Below are positions 35,174 to 44,552 of a stretch of DNA of 64,000 nt, piece by piece. Each line of letters starts with the position of its first letter. Within the stretch, counting starts at the first letter, position 1. The translations under genes were made by a program, and so were the position numbers. Under the pieces are notes generated by a model that was not told the origin of the DNA, did no database searches, and was given only the letters and a program-made list of their open reading frames with translations. Source of the stretch: Planctomycetaceae bacterium (GTDB lineage: Bacteria; Planctomycetota; Planctomycetia; Pirellulales; Pirellulaceae). The stretch is from contig JAEUIQ010000014.1 in NCBI GenBank assembly GCA_016794985.1, forward strand, positions 32,476-96,475. The letters are read 5' to 3'.

Positions 35174-37609
35174 TCACTTGGCAGTAACGGGTTGTGCGGA
35201 CAGCCAACGAATCCAAACAGCGACGTTGACTTGTATCAGACCGGACGAACCTGGGATGGGGCGACATTCGCCCCGTAGCGACTCGGGAATCTCCGACTCG
35301 ACTGCCAAAAACCACTGCTGGTCCAATTGCAGGTCTGCATGTCGATTGACAAGTCCGAGACGCTCCACTTGCCTGGCCAGCTCTCGGGCTTGCGTCGCCC
35401 CGCCGAGCGTGTGTTGCATCCAACTGCACTGGGCCAACAACCCCGCGTCCACGGGCTTTCGTTCAGCGGCTTGTTGCAACCACTCGTTTGCCAATCCCAA
35501 GAAAGTTTGGCGTTGCTTCGCATCGCGTGACACGGCCGCCGCCTGCAAATACGCTTCAGCCAATCGGCGCCTTGTCGAACTGCTCGTGGGACGAATAGCA
35601 GCCGCCGTCTGGAACTTTCTCATGACTTCCGTTTGAATCTTGACGTCGTCCCAATCCTCCTTATGGCCCAACAACGCCAAAACAGCTGATTCCACTTGAG
35701 CATCCCCGCGCCAAGGGTCCATTCGCTTGGCCATTTCCAGTTCATGTTGCCCCGCTTTCATATTTCCTACAGCCAAATGAGCCCGCCCACGCTGCATCGC
35801 CCATTCACTTCGAATGACAGGCACGGTTTGGTAGAGGTACATGTAGCCTGCCAAACAGGCCAGACCGATCGCGGCCAATCGAAGCGAAGTGACCTGATTC
35901 TGGTTGGAAATCGAAACGGTTTTGGAAGGTGCGGACGCTAGACGCGACTCTCGCACCGGAACCGATAGGGCTGCCAAAATCATGAGGCACGAGCCAATGA
36001 CCGGGTAACCGACTCCGCCGGAAGCCAAGAGACTAAGCAGGAGCCCTACCAATGCCCAACGCGGTGCGGAGGTGTTCTGTTGGTCGGCGGGCAGCCCCAG
36101 ACCCTCTTCCTCGACGGGGAGTTCAATAAACCTCAGGACAACAAACCAACCTATCGAAAGAAGCACCGCCATTGCCATCCAAAACACCGGCGATAACGTT
36201 GATTCGCCCAACCATGAAATCGCCAAGCCAATCCCCAGTCCCACGCCAATGGATAGTCCAGGCCAGATCTTCCCACACCAATCGTTGAAGTCCGCTGCCC
36301 GACACCGAGCGGGGCTGGCCACACCTTCAGCTTGCATGGCAGCAGCAATTTGCTTTGGTATTTGGCGTGATTTCGACGACGCGGGCCAACAAAATATTGA
36401 CAACGCGACGGCAGCCATGAAAACGAGACCGGCGGGCAAACCGGCACTTGCCGAAATCTCGAAAAAAAAGTTGTGTGGATCGGCAACCGTCTCACTTGCC
36501 GCCGGAGATTGAAACGCGGCATACGCCGATTGAAAATTGCCAGGCCCCCAACCAAACCACGGCCGAGCGGCGATCATTTGGCTGCTTGAGACCCAGTACT
36601 GCAAGCGATATTGCACCGATTGGGGCGCCCCAGAAAACAATTGCGAATCCGAGCGCCCCATGGCCCACAGTCCCACCACCAGTAAGACGGGCAGCAAGAC
36701 TAAAGTTGCCATCGCCCCCCAAGCAAAACGACCGGTCCAAGGTCCCCCGTTCCCGAACCGAAATCGACTTGCTGTCCAAAGCAACAACGTCAACCCAAAC
36801 GCCAGCGCAGACGTCCGGGAACTCGTCAGCGCCATTGTGGTGGCTAAGAGCACCGCTGCCGAACCCCATAGTCCAACCGATCGCCATTTCCGGAATCGAA
36901 ATGTCTCCAGGGCACGAATTGCAGCCAGCAGCGCCGCTGGTACAAGCACTGCCGCCAATGTGTTCGTCAACGAAAATGGCCCAAAGGGTTCGCGGTTGAA
37001 CAAACGACTCTCGAACAACTCCCGCATTCTCGACCCAGGCTGGGTATCCAGGATCCCGGCCCCGATCAACTGTCGAACTTTTTCAGCCTCGGAAGCCGAT
37101 CGATACTGTTGATGCAATTCCGGCAACGCAACGAGATACTGGTACCAAGCAAAAAAAGATAGACTCAATCCTAGGGCAACCATCAATCCAACGATCAATA
37201 CCCGACCGGCTTCGGACCGAAAAAGCAATCTTCCACTAATGTAGATCGCGGCCATCGTCACTTGTTGCCACATCAGCCCCAGTGCTGGTCGGGGTTCCAA
37301 CCATTGAAAGTAGCAACCCAAAAGAACGCTCAACGTGTACCACAGCAAATACGCCAACCAAAGTCGATCCGCCCATTGCCACTCCCACGACCATGCGAAC
37401 GGCTGATGCTTGGCGAGAACGGCCCCGTACCCAAACAAGGCCGCCAACCACACGCACCACAACAGATTCGTTGGCATACCGAGCCCACCGCGCAGCGTGG
37501 CCTCGGTTGGCAGGAACCAAGCCGAAGCGAATAGACTCAAAAAACAGAATAGCCAAAACCGAGGGAATGCCGAATCCTCGGAGACCTTCGCAGACGCCTC
37601 GGATTTCAT
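35174..37609 (-). CDS. O-antigen ligase-like polytopic membrane protein with TPR tail
   Basis: An 811-residue protein. Some 12 hydrophobic segments occupy residues 15-540. The O-antigen ligase/Wzy_C signature is present: YRLQYWVSSSQMIAARPWFGWGPGNF, then ETVADPHNFFFEISASAGLPAG. After the membrane part, a tail of about 210 residues has TPR character (RGRAHLAVGNMKAGQHELEMAKRMDPW). These enzymes polymerise or transfer lipid-linked glycans in the periplasm. Its ATG overlaps the stop of the upstream GlcNAc-phosphate transferase by 4 bp, so the pair is coupled in an exopolysaccharide function. Confidence 0.87.
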   Translation of the reverse strand: MKSEASAKVSEDSAFPRFWLFCFLSLFASAWFLPTEATLRGGLGMPTNLLWCVWLAALFGYGAVLAKHQPFAWSWEWQWADRLWLAYLLWYTLSVLLGCYFQWLEPRPALGLMWQQVTMAAIYISGRLLFRSEAGRVLIVGLMVALGLSLSFFAWYQYLVALPELHQQYRSASEAEKVRQLIGAGILDTQPGSRMRELFESRLFNREPFGPFSLTNTLAAVLVPAALLAAIRALETFRFRKWRSVGLWGSAAVLLATTMALTSSRTSALAFGLTLLLWTASRFRFGNGGPWTGRFAWGAMATLVLLPVLLVVGLWAMGRSDSQLFSGAPQSVQYRLQYWVSSSQMIAARPWFGWGPGNFQSAYAAFQSPAASETVADPHNFFFEISASAGLPAGLVFMAAVALSIFCWPASSKSRQIPKQIAAAMQAEGVASPARCRAADFNDWCGKIWPGLSIGVGLGIGLAISWLGESTLSPVFWMAMAVLLSIGWFVVLRFIELPVEEEGLGLPADQQNTSAPRWALVGLLLSLLASGGVGYPVIGSCLMILAALSVPVRESRLASAPSKTVSISNQNQVTSLRLAAIGLACLAGYMYLYQTVPVIRSEWAMQRGRAHLAVGNMKAGQHELEMAKRMDPWRGDAQVESAVLALLGHKEDWDDVKIQTEVMRKFQTAAAIRPTSSSTRRRLAEAYLQAAAVSRDAKQRQTFLGLANEWLQQAAERKPVDAGLLAQCSWMQHTLGGATQARELARQVERLGLVNRHADLQLDQQWFLAVESEIPESLRGECRPIPGSSGLIQVNVAVWIRWLSAQPVTAK

Positions 37610-38802
37610 TCCGACTTGGCCTCCGCAGATCGCGAAGATGGTTGACTCTCAGGAACTTTGTTATCGACCGTTTTGCGCCGAGTTCCCGTTTGTTCCAACA
37701 TCGCCACAAGCAATAGCACCAACAGCACCACTGCAATCAACAACCCGGCGCCCCGAGCATCCACGAAGCTCAGTGTCACCGTACTAAGACCGCAAATTCC
37801 GGTGAGCACGTAGATCGTCAGCACCGCTTCTGGTCGCGTCATACCCATGTTTTCAAGGCGATGCGACAAATGACACCGATCCGCCTGAAACGGACTTCGC
37901 CCCTCGCGCAAACGAATCCAAATCACACTGATCATGTCGTAGAACGGAACCGCGAGGACCATCGGCGCCGCAAGGATCCGGAACTTATTATCGGATTCGT
38001 AATGTGTATAGGTCGCCAACAACGTACAAACAGCAATCATGAAGCCGATAAAAAAGCTACCGCTGTCGCCCATAAAAATCCGAGCCGGGGAACGATTAAA
38101 AACCAGGAACCCCCCCAACGTGCCGGCCAACACAAACAGCAGGCCAGCAACAAAGTACTGGGGCGATCCCTTTTGCACATCCACGGTGTTGAGCAAGAAA
38201 ACCGCCAATGTCACACAGACAATTGAGGCCACCCCCGCCGAGAGCCCATCCATGTTGTCCAACATGTTGAAGGAATTGATTAAAGCCGCAATCCAGATGA
38301 CGCTCAACCCAATTCCAATCGCCGGCACCCCAATAAAGACGGTCATCTGCCAACCTTGCCAATAAACGCATAAGCCCGCAATCAAGAATTGAAGACCCAA
38401 TCGAATGGGCCAGGGCACTCCCCAACGGTCATCACAGAAACCCAACAGACCTAGAGACGCTGCCAATCCCAGTATCCACCACAATGAATCAAGTTTGCTT
38501 AACCCGCCCGCCAGATGAGTCCGCAGCGCTTCGGGCAAAAACGCAGCCCGCTCGTTCGATCCGGTCAACCACCACAGGCCCAGACTTACTCCGGCAAAGA
38601 AAACAACCATGGACAAGACCATGGCAACCCCGCCACCCTTCGGAACGACCCGGCCGTGATTCTTGCGTTCAGTAGGACGATCCACCAAACCCAAACGCTC
38701 GGAAAACCCGATCATCCACCAAGTCAGCCCCGCCGACAAAGCGAAGCTAACGGCAAAAACACCAAAGATGGCCAAAATCCACGGCTGTGACAAGCAATTC
38801 AA
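37606..38802 (-). CDS. Polyprenyl-phosphate GlcNAc-1-phosphate transferase (WecA/MraY family)
   Basis: A 398-residue membrane enzyme with about ten hydrophobic segments. Family motifs: FNMLDNMDGLSAG (acidic catalytic site), PARIFMGDSGSFFIGF, and DRCHLSHRLENMGM (the HxxH-like region). It moves a sugar-1-phosphate, usually GlcNAc-1-phosphate, from UDP onto undecaprenyl phosphate, starting synthesis of a surface glycan. The start appears to be TTG 38802; no ATG lies near the N-terminal helix and the ribosome site is weak, so the exact start is uncertain. First gene before the O-antigen ligase-like gene (4-bp overlap). Confidence 0.92.
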   Translation of the reverse strand: MNCLSQPWILAIFGVFAVSFALSAGLTWWMIGFSERLGLVDRPTERKNHGRVVPKGGGVAMVLSMVVFFAGVSLGLWWLTGSNERAAFLPEALRTHLAGGLSKLDSLWWILGLAASLGLLGFCDDRWGVPWPIRLGLQFLIAGLCVYWQGWQMTVFIGVPAIGIGLSVIWIAALINSFNMLDNMDGLSAGVASIVCVTLAVFLLNTVDVQKGSPQYFVAGLLFVLAGTLGGFLVFNRSPARIFMGDSGSFFIGFMIAVCTLLATYTHYESDNKFRILAAPMVLAVPFYDMISVIWIRLREGRSPFQADRCHLSHRLENMGMTRPEAVLTIYVLTGICGLSTVTLSFVDARGAGLLIAVVLLVLLLVAMLEQTGTRRKTVDNKVPESQPSSRSAEAKSE

Positions 38803-38873
38803 CTTTCAAAGTAGTAACCACCCACTTCGATTCTATGAACTGAACCGAACACATGCAACATTCTCATTGCCGA

Positions 38874-39413
38874 CTATTGAAACTTCAACTTCACCTTCAG
38901 TAACTCACGGCATTGAGTCAAGAACTCATGGTATTCCGGACGCTGGTAGTCGGCATAGGTCCAGCGATCATGCTGCCACCGACCGTGTTTGAAATGCAGA
39001 GTGACTTCGGCAAAAATGCCTTGGCCGATGTAAAGTCGATGATCGCGGTCCTTGGTCGTTGCTAAAACCAACTTGGCGAGGGTAACGTACCCCGGATCAA
39101 TATTGACGGCCCGCGCCACATCATGTCCCCCTAACGCTTGAAACTCGGCCTCCAACTCGTTGGATTCTAGCTTCCACTGGGGTAGGGATTCGGGCGGGTG
39201 CAAATCCGCAAATGCCAACAATTGCTTTTGCAAGTTGCGACCCATACTGGCTTCGTAATATTGTGTTTCATTGAAGGGCAACTCGGCACTGGTCAACGCC
39301 AACTTCCCCCACTTCGCAACTAACTTTTCCCGAGCCCAAGCGAGACTTGTTGCTTTGTTTCCGTAAATGGCACAGAACAAAATTACCGGCGCCGGAGGCA
39401 TCAAAACGCCCAT
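38874..39413 (-). CDS. DUF4416 family protein
   Basis: A 179-residue cytoplasmic protein. The family pattern is seen in PVILFCAIYGNKATSLAWAREKLVAKWG, then FNETQYYEASMG, and GYVTLAKLVLATTKDRDHRLYIGQGIFAEVTLHFKHGRW. The molecular function is unknown. ATG 39413 lies two bases after the mutM stop, so translation follows mutM closely. The longer frame overlaps mutM and is not needed. Confidence 0.88.
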   Translation of the reverse strand: MGVLMPPAPVILFCAIYGNKATSLAWAREKLVAKWGKLALTSAELPFNETQYYEASMGRNLQKQLLAFADLHPPESLPQWKLESNELEAEFQALGGHDVARAVNIDPGYVTLAKLVLATTKDRDHRLYIGQGIFAEVTLHFKHGRWQHDRWTYADYQRPEYHEFLTQCRELLKVKLKFQ

Positions 39414-39415
39414 GA

Positions 39416-40276
39416 CTATTGGTCCTCCACTTGACCGAACTTGTCGTATTGGCAATTCGAACAATAGAACGTGGCCCTTTGCGTCTGCACAAATCGCTGA
39501 ATCAAGGAACCGCAAACGGGGCAGGGCAGGGCTTCGCGATCGTAGACCCGGTGTTGATTCTGGTAACCACCGGCTTTGTTCAACGCGTTGCGATAGGTAC
39601 CGTCACCTAGGGTCGATCCTTCATAACGAATAGCCGTGCGCAGTACCTTGAGCATCATCTTGTGGATCGCTGCCCATTGCGCGTCATTCAAGCGATGACA
39701 ACGAATAGAAGGATGGACGCCCGCCAAGAACAACAACTCGCTCGCGTACAAATTGCCAACGCCGGCCAATCGCTTCTGGTCCAACAAGGCTGGCTTGATT
39801 GCTTGCCGGCATGACGAAAAGCAAGACTTCAACTGTGGCAGGGAAACCGACAAGGCATCCGGCCCAATCTGCCCCGCTTGAAACGCCGCTTCGAATTCGG
39901 CAGGCGAATACAAACGTACGGACCCGAGTCCCCGACGATCCCAATACCTCAACTTCAGCGGTGACTTTCGCGTTGACAAGTCAATTTGGAACCGCAAATG
40001 CTCGTTGGTCGGTGGGTCTGCCAACAGGACGAGGCCTGTCATCCGAGGTTCAAAAATGATTCGATTCTGATTGCCCAATACGACGACCACGCGTTTGCCG
40101 ACCCGATCGATTTTTGCAATGACTTGCCCAACAACCCGCGACTGCCAAAGCGAGGGTCCTGGCGTCACGGCAATGGGGCGTCGTTGGCACGACAAACGGC
40201 CCGCCGCCACAATCGTTCGTCCAACGACGGGCGCAATCCCGCGGCACATCGTTTCCACTTCAGGTAATTCTGGCAA
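39416..40276 (-). CDS. mutM: Formamidopyrimidine-DNA glycosylase (Fpg/MutM)
   Basis: A 286-residue DNA repair enzyme that removes 8-oxoguanine and other oxidised purines. The N-terminus must be (M)PELPEVE, because Pro2 is the catalytic amine after Met removal. Here the codon before Pro is TTG at 40276, with AAGG upstream, so TTG is the start; earlier frame starts would block catalysis. The H2TH region (KRLAGVGNLYASELLFLAGVHP) and C-terminal zinc finger (CPVCG...FYCSNCQ) are complete. First gene of a pair with DUF4416 and divergent from trpB. Confidence 0.96.
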   Translation of the reverse strand: MPELPEVETMCRGIAPVVGRTIVAAGRLSCQRRPIAVTPGPSLWQSRVVGQVIAKIDRVGKRVVVVLGNQNRIIFEPRMTGLVLLADPPTNEHLRFQIDLSTRKSPLKLRYWDRRGLGSVRLYSPAEFEAAFQAGQIGPDALSVSLPQLKSCFSSCRQAIKPALLDQKRLAGVGNLYASELLFLAGVHPSIRCHRLNDAQWAAIHKMMLKVLRTAIRYEGSTLGDGTYRNALNKAGGYQNQHRVYDREALPCPVCGSLIQRFVQTQRATFYCSNCQYDKFGQVEDQ

Positions 40277-40608
40277 ACTTGTCACCTTGAAAAGGGATGG
40301 GGCACCGAGCGAAGTCCCAGCACACTTGCAGGTCGCCACGCTGGTGAAACCGTCACATTGCTTGCCCAACAATCGCGGCGTCTTGTCTCGGAACAACCCC
40401 GTCATTGTTCAAATCGCTGCTGTCCCTGCGGCACTTCACCGTGTAAAGCGACATCTTGTGAACTTGAACGTCGGTCGAGCTTGCTCGATCCGAGTCGGCT
40501 GTTATTATTGAGAACTTCGCTTCGGTCGCTATGCCGGGTCGGAAAAGTAAAATTGGTGCCGTCGCAAACCACAGGAAACGCGCCGGTACTGCCAAAACAG
40601 GAACGAAC

Positions 40609-41832
40609 ATGCCTCAAATCCTGCCAAAATCCTCACCACTTGCCGCTGGCCCGGATTCTCAAGGTCGATATGGACCATTTGGTGGCAAATACGTTCCCGA
40701 GACGCTAAATCACGCATTGGAAGAACTAGACGCTGCCTATGCGGCGGCGGCCCAAGATCCGGATTTTCAATCCAGACTAAACGTTCTGCTGCGCGACCTC
40801 GTCGGACGACCTTCCCCCCTTTACTTCGCCGAACGATTGACCAACTTGGCCGGCGGAGCCCAAATCTGGCTAAAGCGAGAAGACTTGAACCATACGGGGG
40901 CACACAAGATCAACAATACGCTGGGCCAAGCGTTGCTAACATTGAGGATGGGAAAAACGCGGGTGATCGCCGAAACGGGAGCTGGCCAACATGGGGTGGC
41001 CTCAGCCACGGCTTGCGCTCGATTGGGGTTACCCTGTGTTGTTTACATGGGTGCCGAAGATGTGCGTCGGCAACAACCCAATGTCCGGGCCATGCGGTTC
41101 TTGGGCACCGAGGTTCGCCCTGTCGAAACGGGATCTCGAACCCTGCGCGACGCAGTCAATGAAGCAATGCGCGACTGGATGGCGTCCGTGAAGGATACTC
41201 ACTACATCCTGGGAAGTGCCGTTGGCCCCCACCCGTTCCCCAAAATTGTCCGTGATTTCCAAGCAATCATCGGCCGGGAATCGATCGAACAATCCAAACA
41301 ACGATTTGGTCGCTTGCCAGACTGCGTGATCGCTTGTGTGGGTGGTGGTTCCAATGCGGCTGGCATGTTCTATCCGTTCGTTCAAACAACGGACGTGCCG
41401 TTGATTGGTGTCGAGGCCGGCGGTCGGGGCCCTGTCTCCGGCGACCATGCAGCACCACTGACATTTGGACAGCCCGGCATTCTGCACGGCAGTTTGAGTT
41501 ATGTCCTTCAAGATGATGACGGCCAAACGTGCGATGTCCACAGTGCCTCGGCCGGCTTGGACTATCCGGGCGTTGGCCCCGAGCACAGCTATTGGAAAGA
41601 TTCCGGGCGAGTGGCCTATACTCAATGCACCGACGACGATGCTCTTCAGGCGGTCCTAACTTTGGCGCGAAACGAGGGGATTCTCTGTGCGCTCGAAAGC
41701 GCCCACGCTGTGCATGAAGCCATGCAACAAGCCAAACAACGAAGCAAAGACGACATCATCTTGGTGTGCCTGTCAGGTCGCGGCGACAAGGACGCTGCCG
41801 AGGTTCAACGACTCCTCGGTATGAACACTTAG
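40609..41832 (+). CDS. trpB: Tryptophan synthase beta chain
   Basis: A 407-residue PLP enzyme that joins indole and serine. Landmarks: [14 protein letters not shown] near 19-31, [15 protein letters not shown] with the PLP lysine Lys100, GAGQHGVA, the phosphate loop GGGSNAAG, and a serine-rich end LSGRGDKD. All key residues of the standard TrpB1 type are present. ATG 40609 has AGGA upstream. trpA is not next to it, and no other trp gene is in the window, so the alpha chain must lie elsewhere. Confidence 0.97.
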   Translation: MPQILPKSSPLAAGPDSQGRYGPFGGKYVPETLNHALEELDAAYAAAAQDPDFQSRLNVLLRDLVGRPSPLYFAERLTNLAGGAQIWLKREDLNHTGAHKINNTLGQALLTLRMGKTRVIAETGAGQHGVASATACARLGLPCVVYMGAEDVRRQQPNVRAMRFLGTEVRPVETGSRTLRDAVNEAMRDWMASVKDTHYILGSAVGPHPFPKIVRDFQAIIGRESIEQSKQRFGRLPDCVIACVGGGSNAAGMFYPFVQTTDVPLIGVEAGGRGPVSGDHAAPLTFGQPGILHGSLSYVLQDDDGQTCDVHSASAGLDYPGVGPEHSYWKDSGRVAYTQCTDDDALQAVLTLARNEGILCALESAHAVHEAMQQAKQRSKDDIILVCLSGRGDKDAAEVQRLLGMNT

Positions 41833-42524
41833 CCGATATTCGGTTCCATTCTGTATCAGATCGACTGACGTTAGCGGGACGCGACATGGTCGTCGAATGT
41901 CACCATGGTCCAACTTGATTCCCCAAACACGCCTCCCCAAACTACCTAAAGCTCTCAGTCACCAACCAGCACAAAAAAATTCATTTTTGAGAGTTTTTTA
42001 GAACTCACTCACCAGTTCCTGCGTCTATGTAGATAGCGGCTGGCAAAAGTCGCTGGCACCTCGTCTCAAATCTAGACACTTGGATGCATTTCTGGATACG
42101 GATCCGGATTTGACCGAAGTTGTCCAAGACTTTTCGATAACAGCCAACAAAGAATCAAACGTGAAGTGCGGTTCTAAGAGCGATTCGCTCCAACCCCGCA
42201 GTTCGTTCGTGAGATGATTTGCGATTTGGCCCGCTGTTTGCAGATAGCTTCCCAAACGCGACTGGTTTCTGTCCGGAATAACAGAGATACGGAGCGTTAC
42301 AAACTCGTCACGATTCGAAGACAAGAACTTCAGAGGCAAAGTTACGGTCTAAGATTGACCGCGGGTTTGCGAAGGAGGGGTTGGGGCACTGGGAGTGAAT
42401 GCCGGAGCAAAACGAATCTTGCAGGGCCCGACCAAGGTGGCGGGTGTTTTTCTGCTGGTTGGTTCGTCATAATTTCGGCAGCATGGTGCCGGACAGGTGC
42501 AGTCCGGAGAAGAGGGAGATCACG
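41833..42524. other. Intergenic region upstream of the sigma factor
   Basis: About 690 bp. A minus-strand frame at 42025-42339 (TTG start) is not convincing. An AT-rich stretch near 41975-42005 follows trpB. A small hairpin CCGGAC-AGGTGCA-GTCCGG at 42489-42507 lies just before the sigma factor ribosome site and might affect its translation. No RNA gene was recognised. Confidence 0.4.
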
Positions 42525-44198
42525 ATGCGTCAGGATTACCACAGTCAATTACTCAAAGAACTTGTCAATCAACGTGTTGCCAAGTCAAACAAACGACAGT
42601 TGTTGGCCGATGCCCAACGAGCGGAGCAGTTGGTGCACAAGTTGTCGCCAACCGCCGATTATACCTTTGATTTTATCTCCTCAACGGTGTCGGGAGTTCG
42701 CGACTTCAACGCGGGTGTTGAAACGCAGTCTGGTCGCAAATGGATCGCGGATCTGCTGCTCTTGATCGAGGACTTGTCGGATGCCTCGGATTTACATGCA
42801 GATTCCGTCGGTCAACCGGTACATACGGTGGACGAGTTATGCAAAATGCATAATGTCTCCTCGAAGACCGTCTCACGTTGGCGACAACAGGGCTTGGTGA
42901 GCAGAAAGTTCATTTTCGATGGCCACCGCAAACGGATTGGTTTCCTCAGGAGCAGCGTTGATGCTTTTGTGAAAGCCAACCCGGAAAAGATCGCTCGTGG
43001 CGAACGGTTCAGCCACATGTCCGAGAACGATCGTAACGAGATCATCGAGTATGCTCGGCGATTAGCCGGTTCAGGTTACTCGCAGTCGGAAGTTGCCAAA
43101 AAAGTGGCACGGGAGATCAATCGCAGCGCTGAAACAATTCGTTACACCATTCGCGACTACGACTTAGAGAACCCAAAATTGGCCGTTTTCCCGGACAAGT
43201 CCACTCCGTTGTCTGACTCGGTCAAACAGAAGATCTACAAGGAGCATGGCGAAGGTAAAACGATCGGCTATTTAGTTCGTCGGTATGAACGATCCGCGGC
43301 GACGATTTACCGGGTGTTGGGCGAGATTCGAGCCAAGGGTTTGCTGACGTTGTCGCTCGAGTATGTCGACAGCTTGGAATTCCACAGTCGAAATTCGGAA
43401 AAGAAAATTCTGGCCGACATGCCGGAACCAGAAGTCCCCACACGCCGGATCAAGGCACCTGCTGGAATACCGGGCTACATGGCATCGTTGTACGATGTGC
43501 CGCTGTTGACTCGCGATCAAGAGTACCATCTGTTCCGCAAATACAATTACCTGAAGTTTCGCGCTAGCAAACTTCGCGAGACACTAGATGTTTCGCAACC
43601 TTCCGCGAAATTGATGGACGAAATCGATTCGTTGTACGCGGAAGCCGTGGCAACCAAAAATCAAATCGTGCATGCCAACTTGCGATTGGTGGTTTCCATT
43701 GCCAAGCGACACTTGAAGTCTCAAGAGGACTTCTTCCAATTGATCAGCGACGGCAACATGTCCTTAATTCGAGCATGCGAGAAATTCGACTACTCGCGTG
43801 GGAACAAATTTAGTACCTACGCTAGTTGGTCGATTATCAAGAATTTCGGACGAACGATTCCTGGCGAATTCAAGCATCGCGATCGATTCCGCACCGCCGG
43901 TGAAGAGTTGTTCTTAGCAACTCCGGACGAGCGAGCCGATTGGCATGCCCAAGTTGCAGACCAGAAGCTCTTGGAATCGCAGATCGAAGCGATGTTGCAC
44001 CATTTGGACGATCGCGAGCAACAGATCATCATTCGTCGATTTGGCTTGAACCACCAAGAAGAGCCGCTGACCTTGCAGGAGGTAGGCGAAATCATGGGAG
44101 TAACGAAAGAACGCGTTCGACAAATTGAAGTCCGAGCCCTCAACAAGCTCAAAGAAGCCGCGGCACTGGAGAAAGTGGAGCTACCCGAAGCCGTTTGA
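42525..44198 (+). CDS. Sigma-70 family factor with additional N-terminal helix-turn-helix domains
   Basis: A 557-residue RNA polymerase sigma factor of unusual build. Residues 100-150 form a MerR/excisionase-like HTH (VDELCKMHNVSSKTVSRWRQQGLV). Two further HTH-like units lie near 184-210 (YSQSEVAKKV...SAETIRYTI) and 235-270 (GKTIGYLVRRYERSAATIYRVL). Sigma region 2 is at about 365-447 (LRLVVSIAKRHLKSQEDFFQLISDGNMSLIRACEKFDYSRGNKFSTYASW) and region 4 at about 485-545, ending in the -35 binding helix TKERVRQIEVRALNKLKEA. Region 3 is short. GGGAGA precedes ATG 42525. Monocistronic with a terminator. Probably a planctomycete-specific alternative sigma. Confidence 0.9.
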   Translation: MRQDYHSQLLKELVNQRVAKSNKRQLLADAQRAEQLVHKLSPTADYTFDFISSTVSGVRDFNAGVETQSGRKWIADLLLLIEDLSDASDLHADSVGQPVHTVDELCKMHNVSSKTVSRWRQQGLVSRKFIFDGHRKRIGFLRSSVDAFVKANPEKIARGERFSHMSENDRNEIIEYARRLAGSGYSQSEVAKKVAREINRSAETIRYTIRDYDLENPKLAVFPDKSTPLSDSVKQKIYKEHGEGKTIGYLVRRYERSAATIYRVLGEIRAKGLLTLSLEYVDSLEFHSRNSEKKILADMPEPEVPTRRIKAPAGIPGYMASLYDVPLLTRDQEYHLFRKYNYLKFRASKLRETLDVSQPSAKLMDEIDSLYAEAVATKNQIVHANLRLVVSIAKRHLKSQEDFFQLISDGNMSLIRACEKFDYSRGNKFSTYASWSIIKNFGRTIPGEFKHRDRFRTAGEELFLATPDERADWHAQVADQKLLESQIEAMLHHLDDREQQIIIRRFGLNHQEEPLTLQEVGEIMGVTKERVRQIEVRALNKLKEAAALEKVELPEAV

Positions 44199-44230
44199 CC
44201 TCTCGCTCGAATTGTGGCTCGGTTCAATAC

Positions 44231-44255
44231 AAGGGAGTCTGAGGACTCCCTTTCT
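44231..44255 (+). terminator. Terminator after the sigma factor gene
   Basis: A perfect 9-bp stem AAGGGAGTC / GACTCCCTT with a TGAG loop, followed by a short T-run (the last T pairs plus TCT). It lies about 30 bp after the stop codon. Confidence 0.65.
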
Positions 44256-44552
44256 GATCCGCCCTTGGGTACCGGGGCGGTCGGCTCGCTCGGCTAGAAA
44301 CATCGGAACGATTGAATCGAATCCTGGGAAACCAATCGCCGAGGCTGAGATTCATGGGTGGATGAAGAAGCCAGAGCGGATGCCAGTTTTGGGCTGACGT
44401 TCCGTTCATTCACGAAGTGCGGAAAAAGATTGGGCTTGCCCACCAACGCCTCTCCCCGTCCTTGTGTTATGCTATGGCATAGTCCGAGCGGTGATCGCCT
44501 TGTGCGTTTGTTTCTCGGGATCAAGCTGTTTCACTTTTTGAAAGTTGGATAC
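44256..44552. other. Promoter-bearing gap before the redoxin gene
   Basis: About 300 bp with only a forward frame that runs into the redoxin gene but lacks protein character. TATGCTAT near 44467 is a possible -10 region. Nothing else was recognised. Confidence 0.3.

Noticed and set aside
42025..42339. Minus-strand 104-codon frame as a gene upstream of the sigma factor
   Set aside because: It starts at TTG with no ribosome site, has no family resemblance and lies in an otherwise non-coding gap.
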